Origin: Dyella sp. C9
Lineage (GTDB): Bacteria > Pseudomonadota > Gammaproteobacteria > Xanthomonadales > Rhodanobacteraceae
DNA: 55,261 nt
Direction: 5' to 3'
NCBI RefSeq assembly: GCF_003332825.1
Contig: NZ_QIRF01000024.1
Span: forward strand, 1-55,261
This document shows positions 37,767 through 46,237 of the stretch, piece after piece; within the stretch, counting starts at the first letter, position 1, and the number at the start of each line of letters is the position of its first letter. A model generated the notes under the pieces. The model searched no databases. It saw only the letters and a program-made list of their open reading frames with translations, and was not told the DNA's origin. The translations under genes and the position numbers were made by a program.

Positions 37767-40133
37767 ATGCGCGCAGCCAAGGTCCGTTCCATCGCGAGGT
37801 GCGCCCTGCTTCCCTGGGTGCTGCTGTTCGCAAGCACGGGCGCGCAGGTGGCGTGTTCCCGAGCGAGTCGGCCCTCGGGAGGCGGCGATGCGGAGCATGT
37901 CGCGGCTCCGCTTGCGCCGCTGGCTGGATCAACGCGTGCCGACCACGTCACGCCACGTGGCCGTTCGATCTCGCCCCGTTCACGACCCGCGGCTGCCCAG
38001 CGGGACGTCGCGCGACGATCCGCGCTGGACGAACCGGTTCCTTATCGCCGTCCCGGGCCATGGGCGGAGGGACCGATGGCCGCCTGGGCCATCTCGGACA
38101 ACACACCCTCGGATCCGGGTACCGGCGCCGGGCCCATTCCCCCGCCGTCGCTGGCTGTCTCGCCTGCGGATGTCGCGGCGGAGGTCGCACCGGCGTCCTG
38201 TTGCGGCAACGCGGGCGGGTCGAGTCATAACCTCGTGATGACACGGTTGCAGCTGGGGCGTTATGGCTGGATTCCCGCGCTTGCCCTGTCGCTGTGGGGC
38301 GTCGGATGGCTGGCCAGGTTTCGCCGCCGGCGCGATGCACGCATCGCGATACCCGGGGCCTTGCCGCCACCGTCCCGGCAACGGCCTGTCGTACTTGCCC
38401 TGACCTGGGATGGCTCGGTGATGCGCCACGGGCTTGCGGATGCGCGCCCCAAGACACCAAACATGGAGGCTTCGATGAGGCCGGACCGACACGATGCTGG
38501 CGAGAGCGCCTCGCCGCATGGCAATGCACCATCGCCCGAGAGGGCGCAGCCGCCCTCGGCCGTTTCGCATGACTCCATGCTGCAGGGGGGCGTTCTGTCG
38601 CAGGAGATCCTTCTTCGGCGTGCTTCGGCGCAGGGCCTGTTCACGCGGACACCGTTCCTGCCGGTCGCCGCTGTGCAGGGGGAGTTGTTCGGGCAGCCTG
38701 CCGGCTCGACGTGGGTACGCCCAGCGCAGCTTGATCCTGGCAGCCTTGCAGGAAGCCTCGATGCGCCTGGCCCCGCGCTTGAAGCGCCTGGTGATGCGAT
38801 GACAGGGACGCACCCCGTCGCCGCTACCCCAGCGCCCGCGGTGGATGGCCGGCCGTATATGGACAACATCCCCGCGCCGGACGCTGACGTGCACGCTCCG
38901 CCGTTCGAAGCGGAAGCAGAACCGGATGAATGGGTGGTGGCGAGTGTGCTCGACGAACGTATCCAGGCCTTGCGCGAGATCCCGCCCATGGAGCGGGACG
39001 CAAAAGCCCTGCGGGCACTGGGTGAGGCCTGTCATCAGCGTGCGCTGATCGGACCGCATGTCGACGATGACCTCCTGGCCGAGGCGGAGGCGGCGCTGCG
39101 CATCGCCGTGAGCGAAGAGGCGCGGCCAGATGCCGAGTCCGTATGGGAGCTTCAGCGCGTGCTCCGGGTGGTGCCGACTGGATGGGGGCCGAAGCGCGTT
39201 GTGCCGCGGCTGCTGGAGGCGCGCGACTTGTTGGCAGGGGGCTTGGCGTTTTCGCCTGGCCATGCGGCATGGCGGGGCGCACTCCTGCAAGCGGAACTGC
39301 AGTATGCGCAGCATGCCAGCCCGCATGTGGGCGAACGCCGTCTTCGTCTACGGGAGTTGCATGCCGCTTGGGCGGCGCCCGAACAGCGGCCGGAGTCCGT
39401 TGCGTTGCTGGTGCCGTGGATCGATGTGCTCTGTGCCATGGCAGAGTCGGTCACCGGCAGAATGGCTGCGGATCGCTATGCGGAGGCGGGCATCGTGCTT
39501 GAACGCCTGCATGTGCAAGGCGATGAACGCGCCTACGCGCGGGCCTTCGCGCGCATTGGCTTGAGCCGTGCCATGCGCGAGCGGCATGCGGCGCGGACGA
39601 ACTTGCTGGATGACACCGAGGCCGTGCTGGCCCCATGGGTGGATTGCGATCGAGGACTGCGCCTGCAGGCGTGCCGGATTGCGCTGGCCCGCGCCCAGGA
39701 AGCCGCCCCCGAGGTCGCGTTGCGCTGCTACCAGCAGGCGGTGGAACTGGCTCGGCCACTGACCGCCGTTCCCACCTTGGCCATCGATGCATTGCGCTGC
39801 ATGCTGGCGGCGTTGCTTGCGCTCGGCGAAGAAAAGGAGCGCGTGGTGTACGCTAGGTGCCTGGAGGTGGTGGTCGATTCCAGCGATGCACTGTCGCTGC
39901 AGTTGCTGGCGGAGAGTGGCTTGCGTGCGGGCGATCACCGGCGCGGTTGCCTGTATGCCGAGCAGGCCTGGCGCGCGGGTGCCGTGTTGCCATCGCACGT
40001 GCTCAGGCAATGGCAGGAAGCGCAAAGCGCATGGGCGGCGCTGGAATCGGGCTCCATGGAAGCCCGCCGGAACCGTCATTGCCTGCGGCTGGCAGCCAGT
40101 GTGCCCGGCGAGCGGGCATGCGTGGCGTTCTAA
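37767..40133 (+). CDS. large unknown membrane protein with helical-repeat C-terminus
   Basis: This is a 788-residue protein I do not recognise. An N-terminal hydrophobic segment (about 11-29) may be a signal or membrane anchor. Residues 31-165 are Pro/Ser/Ala-rich and probably disordered, with a CC pair at 145-146. A second membrane segment lies at about 168-184, followed at once by RFRRRRD, so the C-terminal part should be cytoplasmic. Residues about 200-385 are another disordered linker. From about 385 to 788 the protein is alpha-helical and repeat-like (TPR/solenoid style, Ala/Leu-rich). It lacks a clean lipobox despite VACS. The start is uncertain; the ATG at 38238 (residue 158) would keep the second membrane segment. 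It follows the FkbM-like gene closely. Confidence 0.65.
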   Translation: MRAAKVRSIARCALLPWVLLFASTGAQVACSRASRPSGGGDAEHVAAPLAPLAGSTRADHVTPRGRSISPRSRPAAAQRDVARRSALDEPVPYRRPGPWAEGPMAAWAISDNTPSDPGTGAGPIPPPSLAVSPADVAAEVAPASCCGNAGGSSHNLVMTRLQLGRYGWIPALALSLWGVGWLARFRRRRDARIAIPGALPPPSRQRPVVLALTWDGSVMRHGLADARPKTPNMEASMRPDRHDAGESASPHGNAPSPERAQPPSAVSHDSMLQGGVLSQEILLRRASAQGLFTRTPFLPVAAVQGELFGQPAGSTWVRPAQLDPGSLAGSLDAPGPALEAPGDAMTGTHPVAATPAPAVDGRPYMDNIPAPDADVHAPPFEAEAEPDEWVVASVLDERIQALREIPPMERDAKALRALGEACHQRALIGPHVDDDLLAEAEAALRIAVSEEARPDAESVWELQRVLRVVPTGWGPKRVVPRLLEARDLLAGGLAFSPGHAAWRGALLQAELQYAQHASPHVGERRLRLRELHAAWAAPEQRPESVALLVPWIDVLCAMAESVTGRMAADRYAEAGIVLERLHVQGDERAYARAFARIGLSRAMRERHAARTNLLDDTEAVLAPWVDCDRGLRLQACRIALARAQEAAPEVALRCYQQAVELARPLTAVPTLAIDALRCMLAALLALGEEKERVVYARCLEVVVDSSDALSLQLLAESGLRAGDHRRGCLYAEQAWRAGAVLPSHVLRQWQEAQSAWAALESGSMEARRNRHCLRLAASVPGERACVAF

Positions 40134-40165
40134 GGGTGGCGGTCGCAACCGCCCGCGCCCCGGCG

Positions 40166-40531
40166 TCAGCGGATGATCATGTCCAGGATCACGTTGTCGC
40201 CCATCGACACCAGCAGATAGCTGCCGCCGTCGCGCACCCAACGGTAGCCATACGGCGGCGGCGCCAGACGGTAATGGCTGTAGTCGTTGACGATCAGCAA
40301 GGGACCGTCATAGCGATTGCCGCGCCCCCAGCGAGGGCGGCCTTCGTAACGGCGATCGCTGTAGTAACGATGCTCCCAGTGGCCGTGACCGTCTCGGTCA
40401 CGGCGCCCATCGTCGCGGTCATGCCAGCCGCCGCGATCATTGCGGCCGTGGTCATGCCATGGGTCAGCCAGGGCGGCGTTGTTACCAACCAGCAAACCCA
40501 GGGCAATCCATGCGCTGGAAAGCATCTTCAT
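40166..40531 (-). CDS. RcnB-family periplasmic protein
   Basis: This is a 121-residue protein. A signal peptide covers residues 1-22 (cleavage at ALA/DP). The middle (23-65) is rich in His, Asp, Arg and Trp (WHDHGRNDRGG, RDGHGHWEHRYY), plausibly metal-binding. The C-terminal YRLAPPPYGYRWVRDGGSYL followed by a hydrophobic end is the RcnB signature. E. coli RcnB modulates nickel/cobalt export. No metal exporter gene is adjacent. GAGGAGA precedes the ATG. Confidence 0.85.
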   Translation of the reverse strand: MKMLSSAWIALGLLVGNNAALADPWHDHGRNDRGGWHDRDDGRRDRDGHGHWEHRYYSDRRYEGRPRWGRGNRYDGPLLIVNDYSHYRLAPPPYGYRWVRDGGSYLLVSMGDNVILDMIIR

Positions 40532-40693
40532 CGCGGTCTCCTCGGTGGCACTGCCGCCGCCCCGGGCGTTGGTCAGGCAGCGGTATCGTAGGAATCTGCG
40601 TCTGAACGTCGAGGGTGATTTCCTGCGGCATCCATGCGAGCTTTCAGGCGTGGCTCATGCAGGTGAACCGGTCAGTCAGCAAGGAGGATAGGG

Positions 40694-41461
40694 ATGGCCG
40701 TGAGGGTCTTGCTGGTGCTTCTGTCGCTGGCGCTGGTGGCTTACGGCGGCATATGCCTCTTCATGGTGCTGGGCCAGCGCCAGCAGGTGTATCACCCCGA
40801 GCCCACCTGGCGGGTGCAGCAGGCGCCGGACTTCGAGCTGGATCGCAATAGCGTCCACCTGCGGGGCTGGGTGGTGAACCCGGGCCATGCCAAGGCGCTG
40901 CTTTACTTCGGTGGCAATGGGGAGCGCGTGGAGGACGCGCGCGGCGATCTCTCGCGCTGGTTGCCCGACCGCACCATCTATCTGCTGGCCTATCGAGGGT
41001 ATGCGGCCAGCGACGGCACGCCCAGCGAAGCGGCGCTGGTGGACGATGCGGTGGCGCTGTTCGACCGGGTGGCGCCACGCCACTCCACCGTGGCCGTGCT
41101 GGGGCGCAGCCTGGGCAGCGGTGTGGCCGTGCAGCTGGCGGCGCGGCGTCCGGTGGAGCGGCTGGTGCTGGTGACGCCGTTCGACAGCCTGGTACGGGTG
41201 GCCTCGGGGTACTTTCCGTGGTTGCCGGTGAATGCCCTGATGCGTGAGCGCTACGAGTCGTGGCGTTATGCGTCGGCCCTCCGCTGCCCGGTGCTGGTGA
41301 TCCGTGCCGAGCAGGACGAGATCATTTCCGCGGTGCGCACGGCCGCGCTGATCCAGGCCTTCCCGCAATCACCGCTGGAGCAGGTGGTGGCCGATGCGGG
41401 GCACAACACCGTGCAGGACTACGCGGATTACCGCGTAGCCCTGTCGCGCTTCCTGCAGTGA
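40694..41461 (+). CDS. membrane-anchored alpha/beta hydrolase
   Basis: This is a 255-residue serine hydrolase resembling YfhR/ABHD17-type proteins. An N-terminal membrane anchor covers about residues 4-26. The oxyanion region LLYFGGNGE is followed by AYRGYAASDGTPSE, the nucleophile elbow LGRSLGSG (Ser139), a late Asp (RAEQDEIIS) and the catalytic His (DAGHNTV). The substrate is unknown. AAGGAGGA five nt before ATG is an excellent ribosome binding site. It ends 3 bp before the convergent PFK gene. Confidence 0.88.
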   Translation: MAVRVLLVLLSLALVAYGGICLFMVLGQRQQVYHPEPTWRVQQAPDFELDRNSVHLRGWVVNPGHAKALLYFGGNGERVEDARGDLSRWLPDRTIYLLAYRGYAASDGTPSEAALVDDAVALFDRVAPRHSTVAVLGRSLGSGVAVQLAARRPVERLVLVTPFDSLVRVASGYFPWLPVNALMRERYESWRYASALRCPVLVIRAEQDEIISAVRTAALIQAFPQSPLEQVVADAGHNTVQDYADYRVALSRFLQ

Positions 41462-41464
41462 GGA

Positions 41465-42733
41465 TCAGCGCGCGAACGGCGCCAGTCGCGGTGCCACCAG
41501 CGTATTCTTGAGGTTCACGTAGCGGGGCAGGCCGTCCTTGCCGTAGGGCAGCGGTGCCTCGCCCTGGATCAGCGGGGCCAGGTAGCGCCTCGCGGCGGCG
41601 GTGATGCCGAAGCCATCGCGGGTGAGGAAGCCGGCGGGCATCTTCTTTTCGCGGTTGGCGATTTTCGACAGCGGCGCAGGCTCGATCTTCCAGCGGTACG
41701 GCGCATCGCTGCTGCGCACGATCACCGGCATCACCGCATTCATGCCCTTCAAGGCGTAGTCCACCGCCGCGGTGCCCACGGCGTAGGCCTGCGCGGCATC
41801 GGTGGCCGAAGCGAGATGGCGTGCCGAGCGCTGCAGATAATCGGGCAAGGCCCAGTGGTACTTGTAGCCAAGCTTTTCCTTCACCAGCGCAGCGAGCACC
41901 GGCGCCACGCCGCCCAGCTGCGCATGGCCGAACGCATCGCGCGTGCCGGCTTCGGCGAGGAACTGTCCCTCGGCGTTGCGGATGCCTTCGGAAGCCACCA
42001 CGGTGCACCAGCCCACGCGTTCCACCGTGGCCTTCACCTTGGCCAGGAACGCCGCCTCGTCGAACACGCGCTCGGGGAACAGGATGAGGTGCGGCGGCGC
42101 ATCGGCGCCTTCGCCGGCCAGGCCCGAGGCCGCGGCGATCCAGCCAGCATGGCGGCCCATCACTTCGAGGATGAACACCTTGGTCGAGGTGTCGGCCATC
42201 GAGGCGACATCCAGGCTCGCCTCCAGCGTGGAGACGGCGGTGTACTTGGCCACCGAGCCAAAGCCGGGGCAGCAGTCGGTGACGGCCAGGTCGTTGTCCA
42301 CCGTCTTGGGCACGCCGATGCAGCGGATGTCGTAGTTCAGCGCCTTGCCCAGCTGCGAGATCTTCAGCGCGGTATCGGCCGAGTCGTTGCCGCCGTTGTA
42401 GAGGAACCAGCGGATGTCGTGCGCGCGGAACACTTCGATCAGGCGTTCGTATTCGGCGCGGTTCGCCTCCAGCGACTTGAGCTTGTAGCGGCACGAGCCG
42501 AAGGCACCGCCCGGCGTGTGGCGCAGTGCGGCGATGGCGGCCTTCGATTCCCGGGTGGTATCGATCAACTCCTCGCGCAGTGCACCGAGGATGCCGTTGT
42601 GCGCGGCATAGACCGGCACGCCCTTGGCGCGGGCCGCGTCGATCACGCCTGCCGCGGTCGCGTTGATCACGGCGGTGACGCCGCCCGACTGGGCATAGAG
42701 CAGGCGGCCTTTGGGCTTGGAGGTCGACTTCAT
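41465..42733 (-). CDS. PPi-type 6-phosphofructokinase
   Basis: This is a 422-residue phosphofructokinase. The nucleotide/PPi site reads NGGNDSADTA and the substrate site PKTVDND. Asp in place of Gly after the GG-N/D pair and Lys in PKTVDND are the residues that mark pyrophosphate rather than ATP dependence. The N-terminal LYAQSGGVTAVINATAAGVI and EVMGRHAGWIAAA are further family blocks. The enzyme reversibly converts fructose-6-phosphate and PPi to fructose-1,6-bisphosphate and Pi. It overlaps the upstream VOC gene by 4 bp. Ppa and HppA in the same window also consume PPi. Confidence 0.93.
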   Translation of the reverse strand: MKSTSKPKGRLLYAQSGGVTAVINATAAGVIDAARAKGVPVYAAHNGILGALREELIDTTRESKAAIAALRHTPGGAFGSCRYKLKSLEANRAEYERLIEVFRAHDIRWFLYNGGNDSADTALKISQLGKALNYDIRCIGVPKTVDNDLAVTDCCPGFGSVAKYTAVSTLEASLDVASMADTSTKVFILEVMGRHAGWIAAASGLAGEGADAPPHLILFPERVFDEAAFLAKVKATVERVGWCTVVASEGIRNAEGQFLAEAGTRDAFGHAQLGGVAPVLAALVKEKLGYKYHWALPDYLQRSARHLASATDAAQAYAVGTAAVDYALKGMNAVMPVIVRSSDAPYRWKIEPAPLSKIANREKKMPAGFLTRDGFGITAAARRYLAPLIQGEAPLPYGKDGLPRYVNLKNTLVAPRLAPFAR

Positions 42734-43167
42734 GGGGTTCCATCCGGCAGGGCGAGGTAGCCGTGCTCATCAAACACGAAGTACGGGTTGAATGCGAACT
42801 CCCACAGATGACCGTCCGGGTCGGCGATGTAGCCGGAGTAACCGCCCCAGAAGGCCTCCTCGGGCGTCTTCATCGGTCGCGCCCCGGCCGCGACGGCCGC
42901 CGCGAACCAGGCATCGACCTCGTCGCGGGAGACCGCATTGCGGGCCAGGGTCACGGCGGCGAAGCCGGTGGGCAGGTCCTCGGCCAGCGCGTCCTCGGCC
43001 AGCGCCTCGCGACCGTACAGCGCCAGTACGCTGCCCCCGCCCTTGAGGAAGATGATGTTCTCGTTGCTCACCGAGGAGGCGTGCCAGCCCAGGGTTTCGT
43101 AGAAGCGCCGGGAGCGCGCGAGGTCGCCCACGCCGAGGGTGACGATGTGGATCCGGGGTGCCGTCAT
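42730..43167 (-). CDS. VOC (glyoxalase/bleomycin resistance) family protein
   Basis: This is a 145-residue protein with two beta-alpha-beta-beta-beta modules. It starts RIHIVTLGVGDLARSRRFYETLGW, carries FLKGGGSVLALYG, and ends the fold with GGYSGYIADPDGHLWEFAFNP, where the His/Glu pair would be a metal ligand. Substrate unknown. It is the first gene of a two-gene unit with PPi-PFK (4-bp overlap). A 226-bp divergent spacer separates it from adk. Confidence 0.85.
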   Translation of the reverse strand: MTAPRIHIVTLGVGDLARSRRFYETLGWHASSVSNENIIFLKGGGSVLALYGREALAEDALAEDLPTGFAAVTLARNAVSRDEVDAWFAAAVAAGARPMKTPEEAFWGGYSGYIADPDGHLWEFAFNPYFVFDEHGYLALPDGTP

Positions 43168-43393
43168 GGTCGATTCCTTCCGCCAGGGAAGCCCTGGAGC
43201 TTAAACCCGCGACGCCGCGCCGCATGCGTGACAAACGCGTGTCATCACTAAATCTTTTCACAACAATGGCTTGGCGTCGCCGTGAGCGTCGCGTGGTTTG
43301 ACGTCATGGGCCGCAGAAGCTAACTTGGACGCCAATTTTCCTGCACTCCGCGGGCCCGCAGCGTGCGGTGACCCGGGGACACCTTGGAGCACT

Positions 43394-43978
43394 ATGCGAC
43401 TCGTCCTACTTGGTCCGCCCGGTTCGGGCAAAGGCACCCAGGCCACGCGCCTGAAGGTGGAACTCGGCGTGCCGCACATTTCCACCGGCGACATGCTGCG
43501 CGCGGCGGTGGCCGCGGGTACGCCCACCGGCCTGAAGGCGAAGGCGGTGATGGATGCCGGCCAGCTGGTGTCCGACGACATCCTGCTGGCGATGCTGGAA
43601 GAGCGCCTCTCGCAGGACGACGTCAAGGGCGGCTTCATCCTCGACGGCTACCCGCGCAACCTGGCCCAGGCCGATGCGCTGGATCACCTGCTGGCCAAGA
43701 TCGGCCAGCCGCTGGACGCCGTGGTCAAGCTGGACGTGCCCAACGAGGCGATCATCGCCCGCTGCGAGATCCGCTTTGCCGCCGAGCACCGCAAGGACGA
43801 CGATCCGGCGGTGGTGCGCGACCGCCTGAAGGTCTACGCCGAGCAGACCGCGCCGGTGGCGGAGTTCTTCGCCCGCCGCGGCAAGCTGCAGGTGGTGGAC
43901 GGCGTGGGTGAACTCAACGAGGTCACTGCGCGCATCAAGCGTGCACTCTCGGCCGAATCGGCCGCCGCCAACGGCTGA
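43394..43978 (+). CDS. adk: adenylate kinase
   Basis: This is a 194-residue adenylate kinase (ATP + AMP to 2 ADP). The P-loop GPPGSGKGTQ begins at residue 7. HISTGDMLRAAVAAGT and GFILDGYPRNLAQADALD form the AMP site. The LID is the short form (FAAEHRKDDDPAVVRDRLKVY) without the long zinc/H-bond insertion, as is usual in Xanthomonadales. GGAG lies before ATG 43394; the open frame extends upstream to 43298 without homology. The mpl gene follows. Confidence 0.96.
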   Translation: MRLVLLGPPGSGKGTQATRLKVELGVPHISTGDMLRAAVAAGTPTGLKAKAVMDAGQLVSDDILLAMLEERLSQDDVKGGFILDGYPRNLAQADALDHLLAKIGQPLDAVVKLDVPNEAIIARCEIRFAAEHRKDDDPAVVRDRLKVYAEQTAPVAEFFARRGKLQVVDGVGELNEVTARIKRALSAESAAANG

Positions 43979-44063
43979 TATCCCCGGGCCGCCGCAAGGC
44001 GGCCCGCTGTTTTCCGGGGGCTGGCCCTGCGTGGCGGCCCTGGCTTCATCGAACGGGTTACCG

Positions 44064-45419
44064 ATGCGTCTGCATATCCTGGGCATCTGCGGCACCTTCA
44101 TGGGCGGCGTCGCCGCGCTGGCGCGCGAGCTTGGCCTCGCCGTGGAAGGTTCCGATGCCAACGTCTATCCGCCCATGAGCACCCAGCTGGAGTCGCTCGG
44201 CATCCACCTGATGGAAGGCTATGCGGCCGCGCACCTGCAGCCGGCGCCGGACCTGGTGGTGGTGGGCAATGCCATGGTGCGCGGCAACCCCGCGGTGGAA
44301 TACATGCTCAACGAGCAGCTGCGCTACATCTCCGGCCCACAGTGGCTGGGCGAGACGCTGCTGCCGGGGCGCGAAGTGCTGGCGGTGGCCGGCACGCACG
44401 GCAAGACCACCACCACCAGCCTGCTGGCGCACCTGCTGGAAAGCGCCGGGCTGGCGCCGGGCTTCCTGATCGGCGGCGTGCCGGGCAACTTCGACGTGTC
44501 GGCGCGGGTGGGTTCGGGCAAGCCGTTCGTGATCGAGGCCGATGAGTACGACAGCGCGTTCTTCGACAAGCGCTCGAAGTTCGTGCACTACCGCCCGCGC
44601 GTCGCCATCCTCAACAACCTCGAATACGACCACGCGGACATCTTCCCCGACGTGGAAGCGATCGAGCGGCAGTTCCATCACCTGGTGCGCACGGTGCCGG
44701 CCAACGGCCGGCTGATCGTCAACGCGCACGACGCCCATCTGGCCAAGGTGCTCGCCATGGGGTGCTGGACGCCGGTGGAAACCTTCGGCATCGGCCAGGG
44801 CGACTGGCAGGCGCAATTGCTGGAAGCCGACGGCAGTGCCTTCGTGGTGCACCGTGCCGGCGAACGCCTGGGCGAAATCCACTGGTCGCTGCTGGGCAAC
44901 CACAGCGTGATGAATGCGCTCGCCGCGCTGGCGGCGGCCACGGCGGCGGGCGCCGACCCGCGCGCCTTGCTGCCGGCCTTCGCCGGCTTCCAGAGCGTCA
45001 AGCGACGCATGGAAGTAGTGGGCGAGGTCCAGGGCGTGCGCGTGTACGACGATTTCGCCCATCACCCCACCGCCATTGCCACCACGCTGGCGGGCCTGCG
45101 CGCCAAGGTGGGCAAGGCGCGCATCGTGGTGGCGCTGGAGCCGCGTTCGAATTCCATGCGTCTGGGCGCGCACGCCGACGCACTGGCGCCGTCGCTGGCC
45201 GATGCGGATGCCGTGGTGTTCCTGCATCGCCCTGAACTGCCGTGGGATGCCAGCCGCGTCACCGGCGCGCTCGAAGGCCGCGGCAGCACCGTGCCCAGCG
45301 TGGATGCGTTGATCGCCGCGTTGCGTTCGCAGGTGCAGCCCGGCGACCACGTGGTGTTCATGTCCAACGGCGGTTTCGAAGGCGCGCCCCGGCGCTTTGC
45401 GGCAGCCCTCAAGGCCTGA
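44064..45419 (+). CDS. mpl: UDP-N-acetylmuramate:L-Ala-gamma-D-Glu-meso-Dap ligase
   Basis: This is a 451-residue cytoplasmic Mur-family ligase that recycles the cell-wall tripeptide onto UDP-MurNAc. The N-terminal HILGICGTFMGGVAALARELG, the ATP site AGTHGKTTTTSL (about 112-123), EADEYDSAFFDKRSKFVHYRP, NNLEYDHADIF and the C-terminal YDDFAHHPTAI are all Mpl-type. Length matches E. coli Mpl (457). The ATG at 44064 is where homology starts; the frame is open further upstream but overlaps adk. It is likely cotranscribed with adk. Confidence 0.96.
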   Translation: MRLHILGICGTFMGGVAALARELGLAVEGSDANVYPPMSTQLESLGIHLMEGYAAAHLQPAPDLVVVGNAMVRGNPAVEYMLNEQLRYISGPQWLGETLLPGREVLAVAGTHGKTTTTSLLAHLLESAGLAPGFLIGGVPGNFDVSARVGSGKPFVIEADEYDSAFFDKRSKFVHYRPRVAILNNLEYDHADIFPDVEAIERQFHHLVRTVPANGRLIVNAHDAHLAKVLAMGCWTPVETFGIGQGDWQAQLLEADGSAFVVHRAGERLGEIHWSLLGNHSVMNALAALAAATAAGADPRALLPAFAGFQSVKRRMEVVGEVQGVRVYDDFAHHPTAIATTLAGLRAKVGKARIVVALEPRSNSMRLGAHADALAPSLADADAVVFLHRPELPWDASRVTGALEGRGSTVPSVDALIAALRSQVQPGDHVVFMSNGGFEGAPRRFAAALKA

Positions 45420-45435
45420 TCCGTCCGTCCCCCCG

Positions 45436-45457
45436 CGGGAGCGCACCCTGTGCGCGA
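45436..45457. repeat. REP-like element
   Basis: CGGGAGCGCACCCTGTGCGC followed by GA is a copy of the same short element as at 29545-29607, in the orientation opposite to the copy at 46182. It lies just after mpl. Confidence 0.65.
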
Positions 45458-45523
45458 ACGGCACGTGTCGCCGCACCGTGACGCTGCACGAGGGGACGGG
45501 GTGGACAGGCTAGACTGGGCGGC

Positions 45524-46126
45524 ATGGCAGCCAAATCTCCCACCCGCGACCTGCCCCTGTTTCCGCTGTCCGCCGTGCTTTATCCGGGCGGGCAGATGCC
45601 GCTGCGCATCTTCGAGCAGCGCTACCTGGACATGGTGCGCGAATGCGCACGCACCGGCAGCCCGTTCGGGGTGTGCCTGATCCTGGAAGGCCAGGAGGCC
45701 GGCGAGCCGGCTACGCCGGCCGCGGTGGGCACGCTGGCGAGCATCATCGATTTCCACAATCGCGAGGATGGCCTGCTCGGCATCCTGGTCGAAGGCGGCG
45801 CGCGGTTCCGCGTGGCACGTACGCGGGTGCGTTCGGACGGACTGGTGCGCGGCGACGTGGAGGTGTGGGCCGAGGAGCCGGGCCAGACGGTGCCGGTGGA
45901 GTTGTCGCTGCTGCCGTCCATCCTCGAACGGCTGGTCGAGAACATGGCGCCGCAGTGGCGGCATGCGCCCAGGCATCTCTACGATGATGCGGGCTGGGTG
46001 GGTTTTCGCCTTGCCGAGCTGTTGCCGCTGCATGCGGATGAGCAGCAGCGCATGCTCGAACTCACCGATCCGCTGCGCCGCCTGGCCGAACTGCGCGACA
46101 TCCTCCCGCGATTCCAGCGCGCCTGA
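45524..46126 (+). CDS. Lon N-terminal (LON substrate-binding) domain protein
   Basis: This is a 200-residue stand-alone LON_substr_bdg domain protein with no ATPase or protease part. It starts LPLFPLSAVLYPGGQMPLRIFEQRYLD, carries GVCLILEGQEAGEPA, and GTLASIIDFHNREDGLLGILVEG, the standard PUA-like fold. A helical C-terminal part follows. Such proteins may present substrates or act as adaptors, but no function is established to my knowledge. It is bracketed by inverted REP-like copies at 45436 and 46182. Confidence 0.9.
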   Translation: MAAKSPTRDLPLFPLSAVLYPGGQMPLRIFEQRYLDMVRECARTGSPFGVCLILEGQEAGEPATPAAVGTLASIIDFHNREDGLLGILVEGGARFRVARTRVRSDGLVRGDVEVWAEEPGQTVPVELSLLPSILERLVENMAPQWRHAPRHLYDDAGWVGFRLAELLPLHADEQQRMLELTDPLRRLAELRDILPRFQRA

Positions 46127-46181
46127 TACCGCACGCGCAGCAGCGCACCCGGTGGCGGCGCCGTAACGCGCCGCAGGCTTT

Positions 46182-46206
46182 TCGCACACAGGGTGCGCTC
46201 CTACAC
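46182..46206. repeat. REP-like element (inverse orientation)
   Basis: TCGCACACAGGGTGCGCTCC followed by TACAC matches the element at 29545 and is inverted relative to 45436. A more degenerate relative (AGCGCACCCGGTGGCGGCGCC) lies at 46142-46162. Confidence 0.65.
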
Positions 46207-46237
46207 TGGGGGTTTCCCGACTACGGCGGAACCACGC

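Noticed and set aside
37767..37862. Lipoprotein signal in the 788-residue protein (VACS)
   Set aside because: The -3 position is Gln and -2 is Val, a poor lipobox. A simple signal or anchor is likelier.
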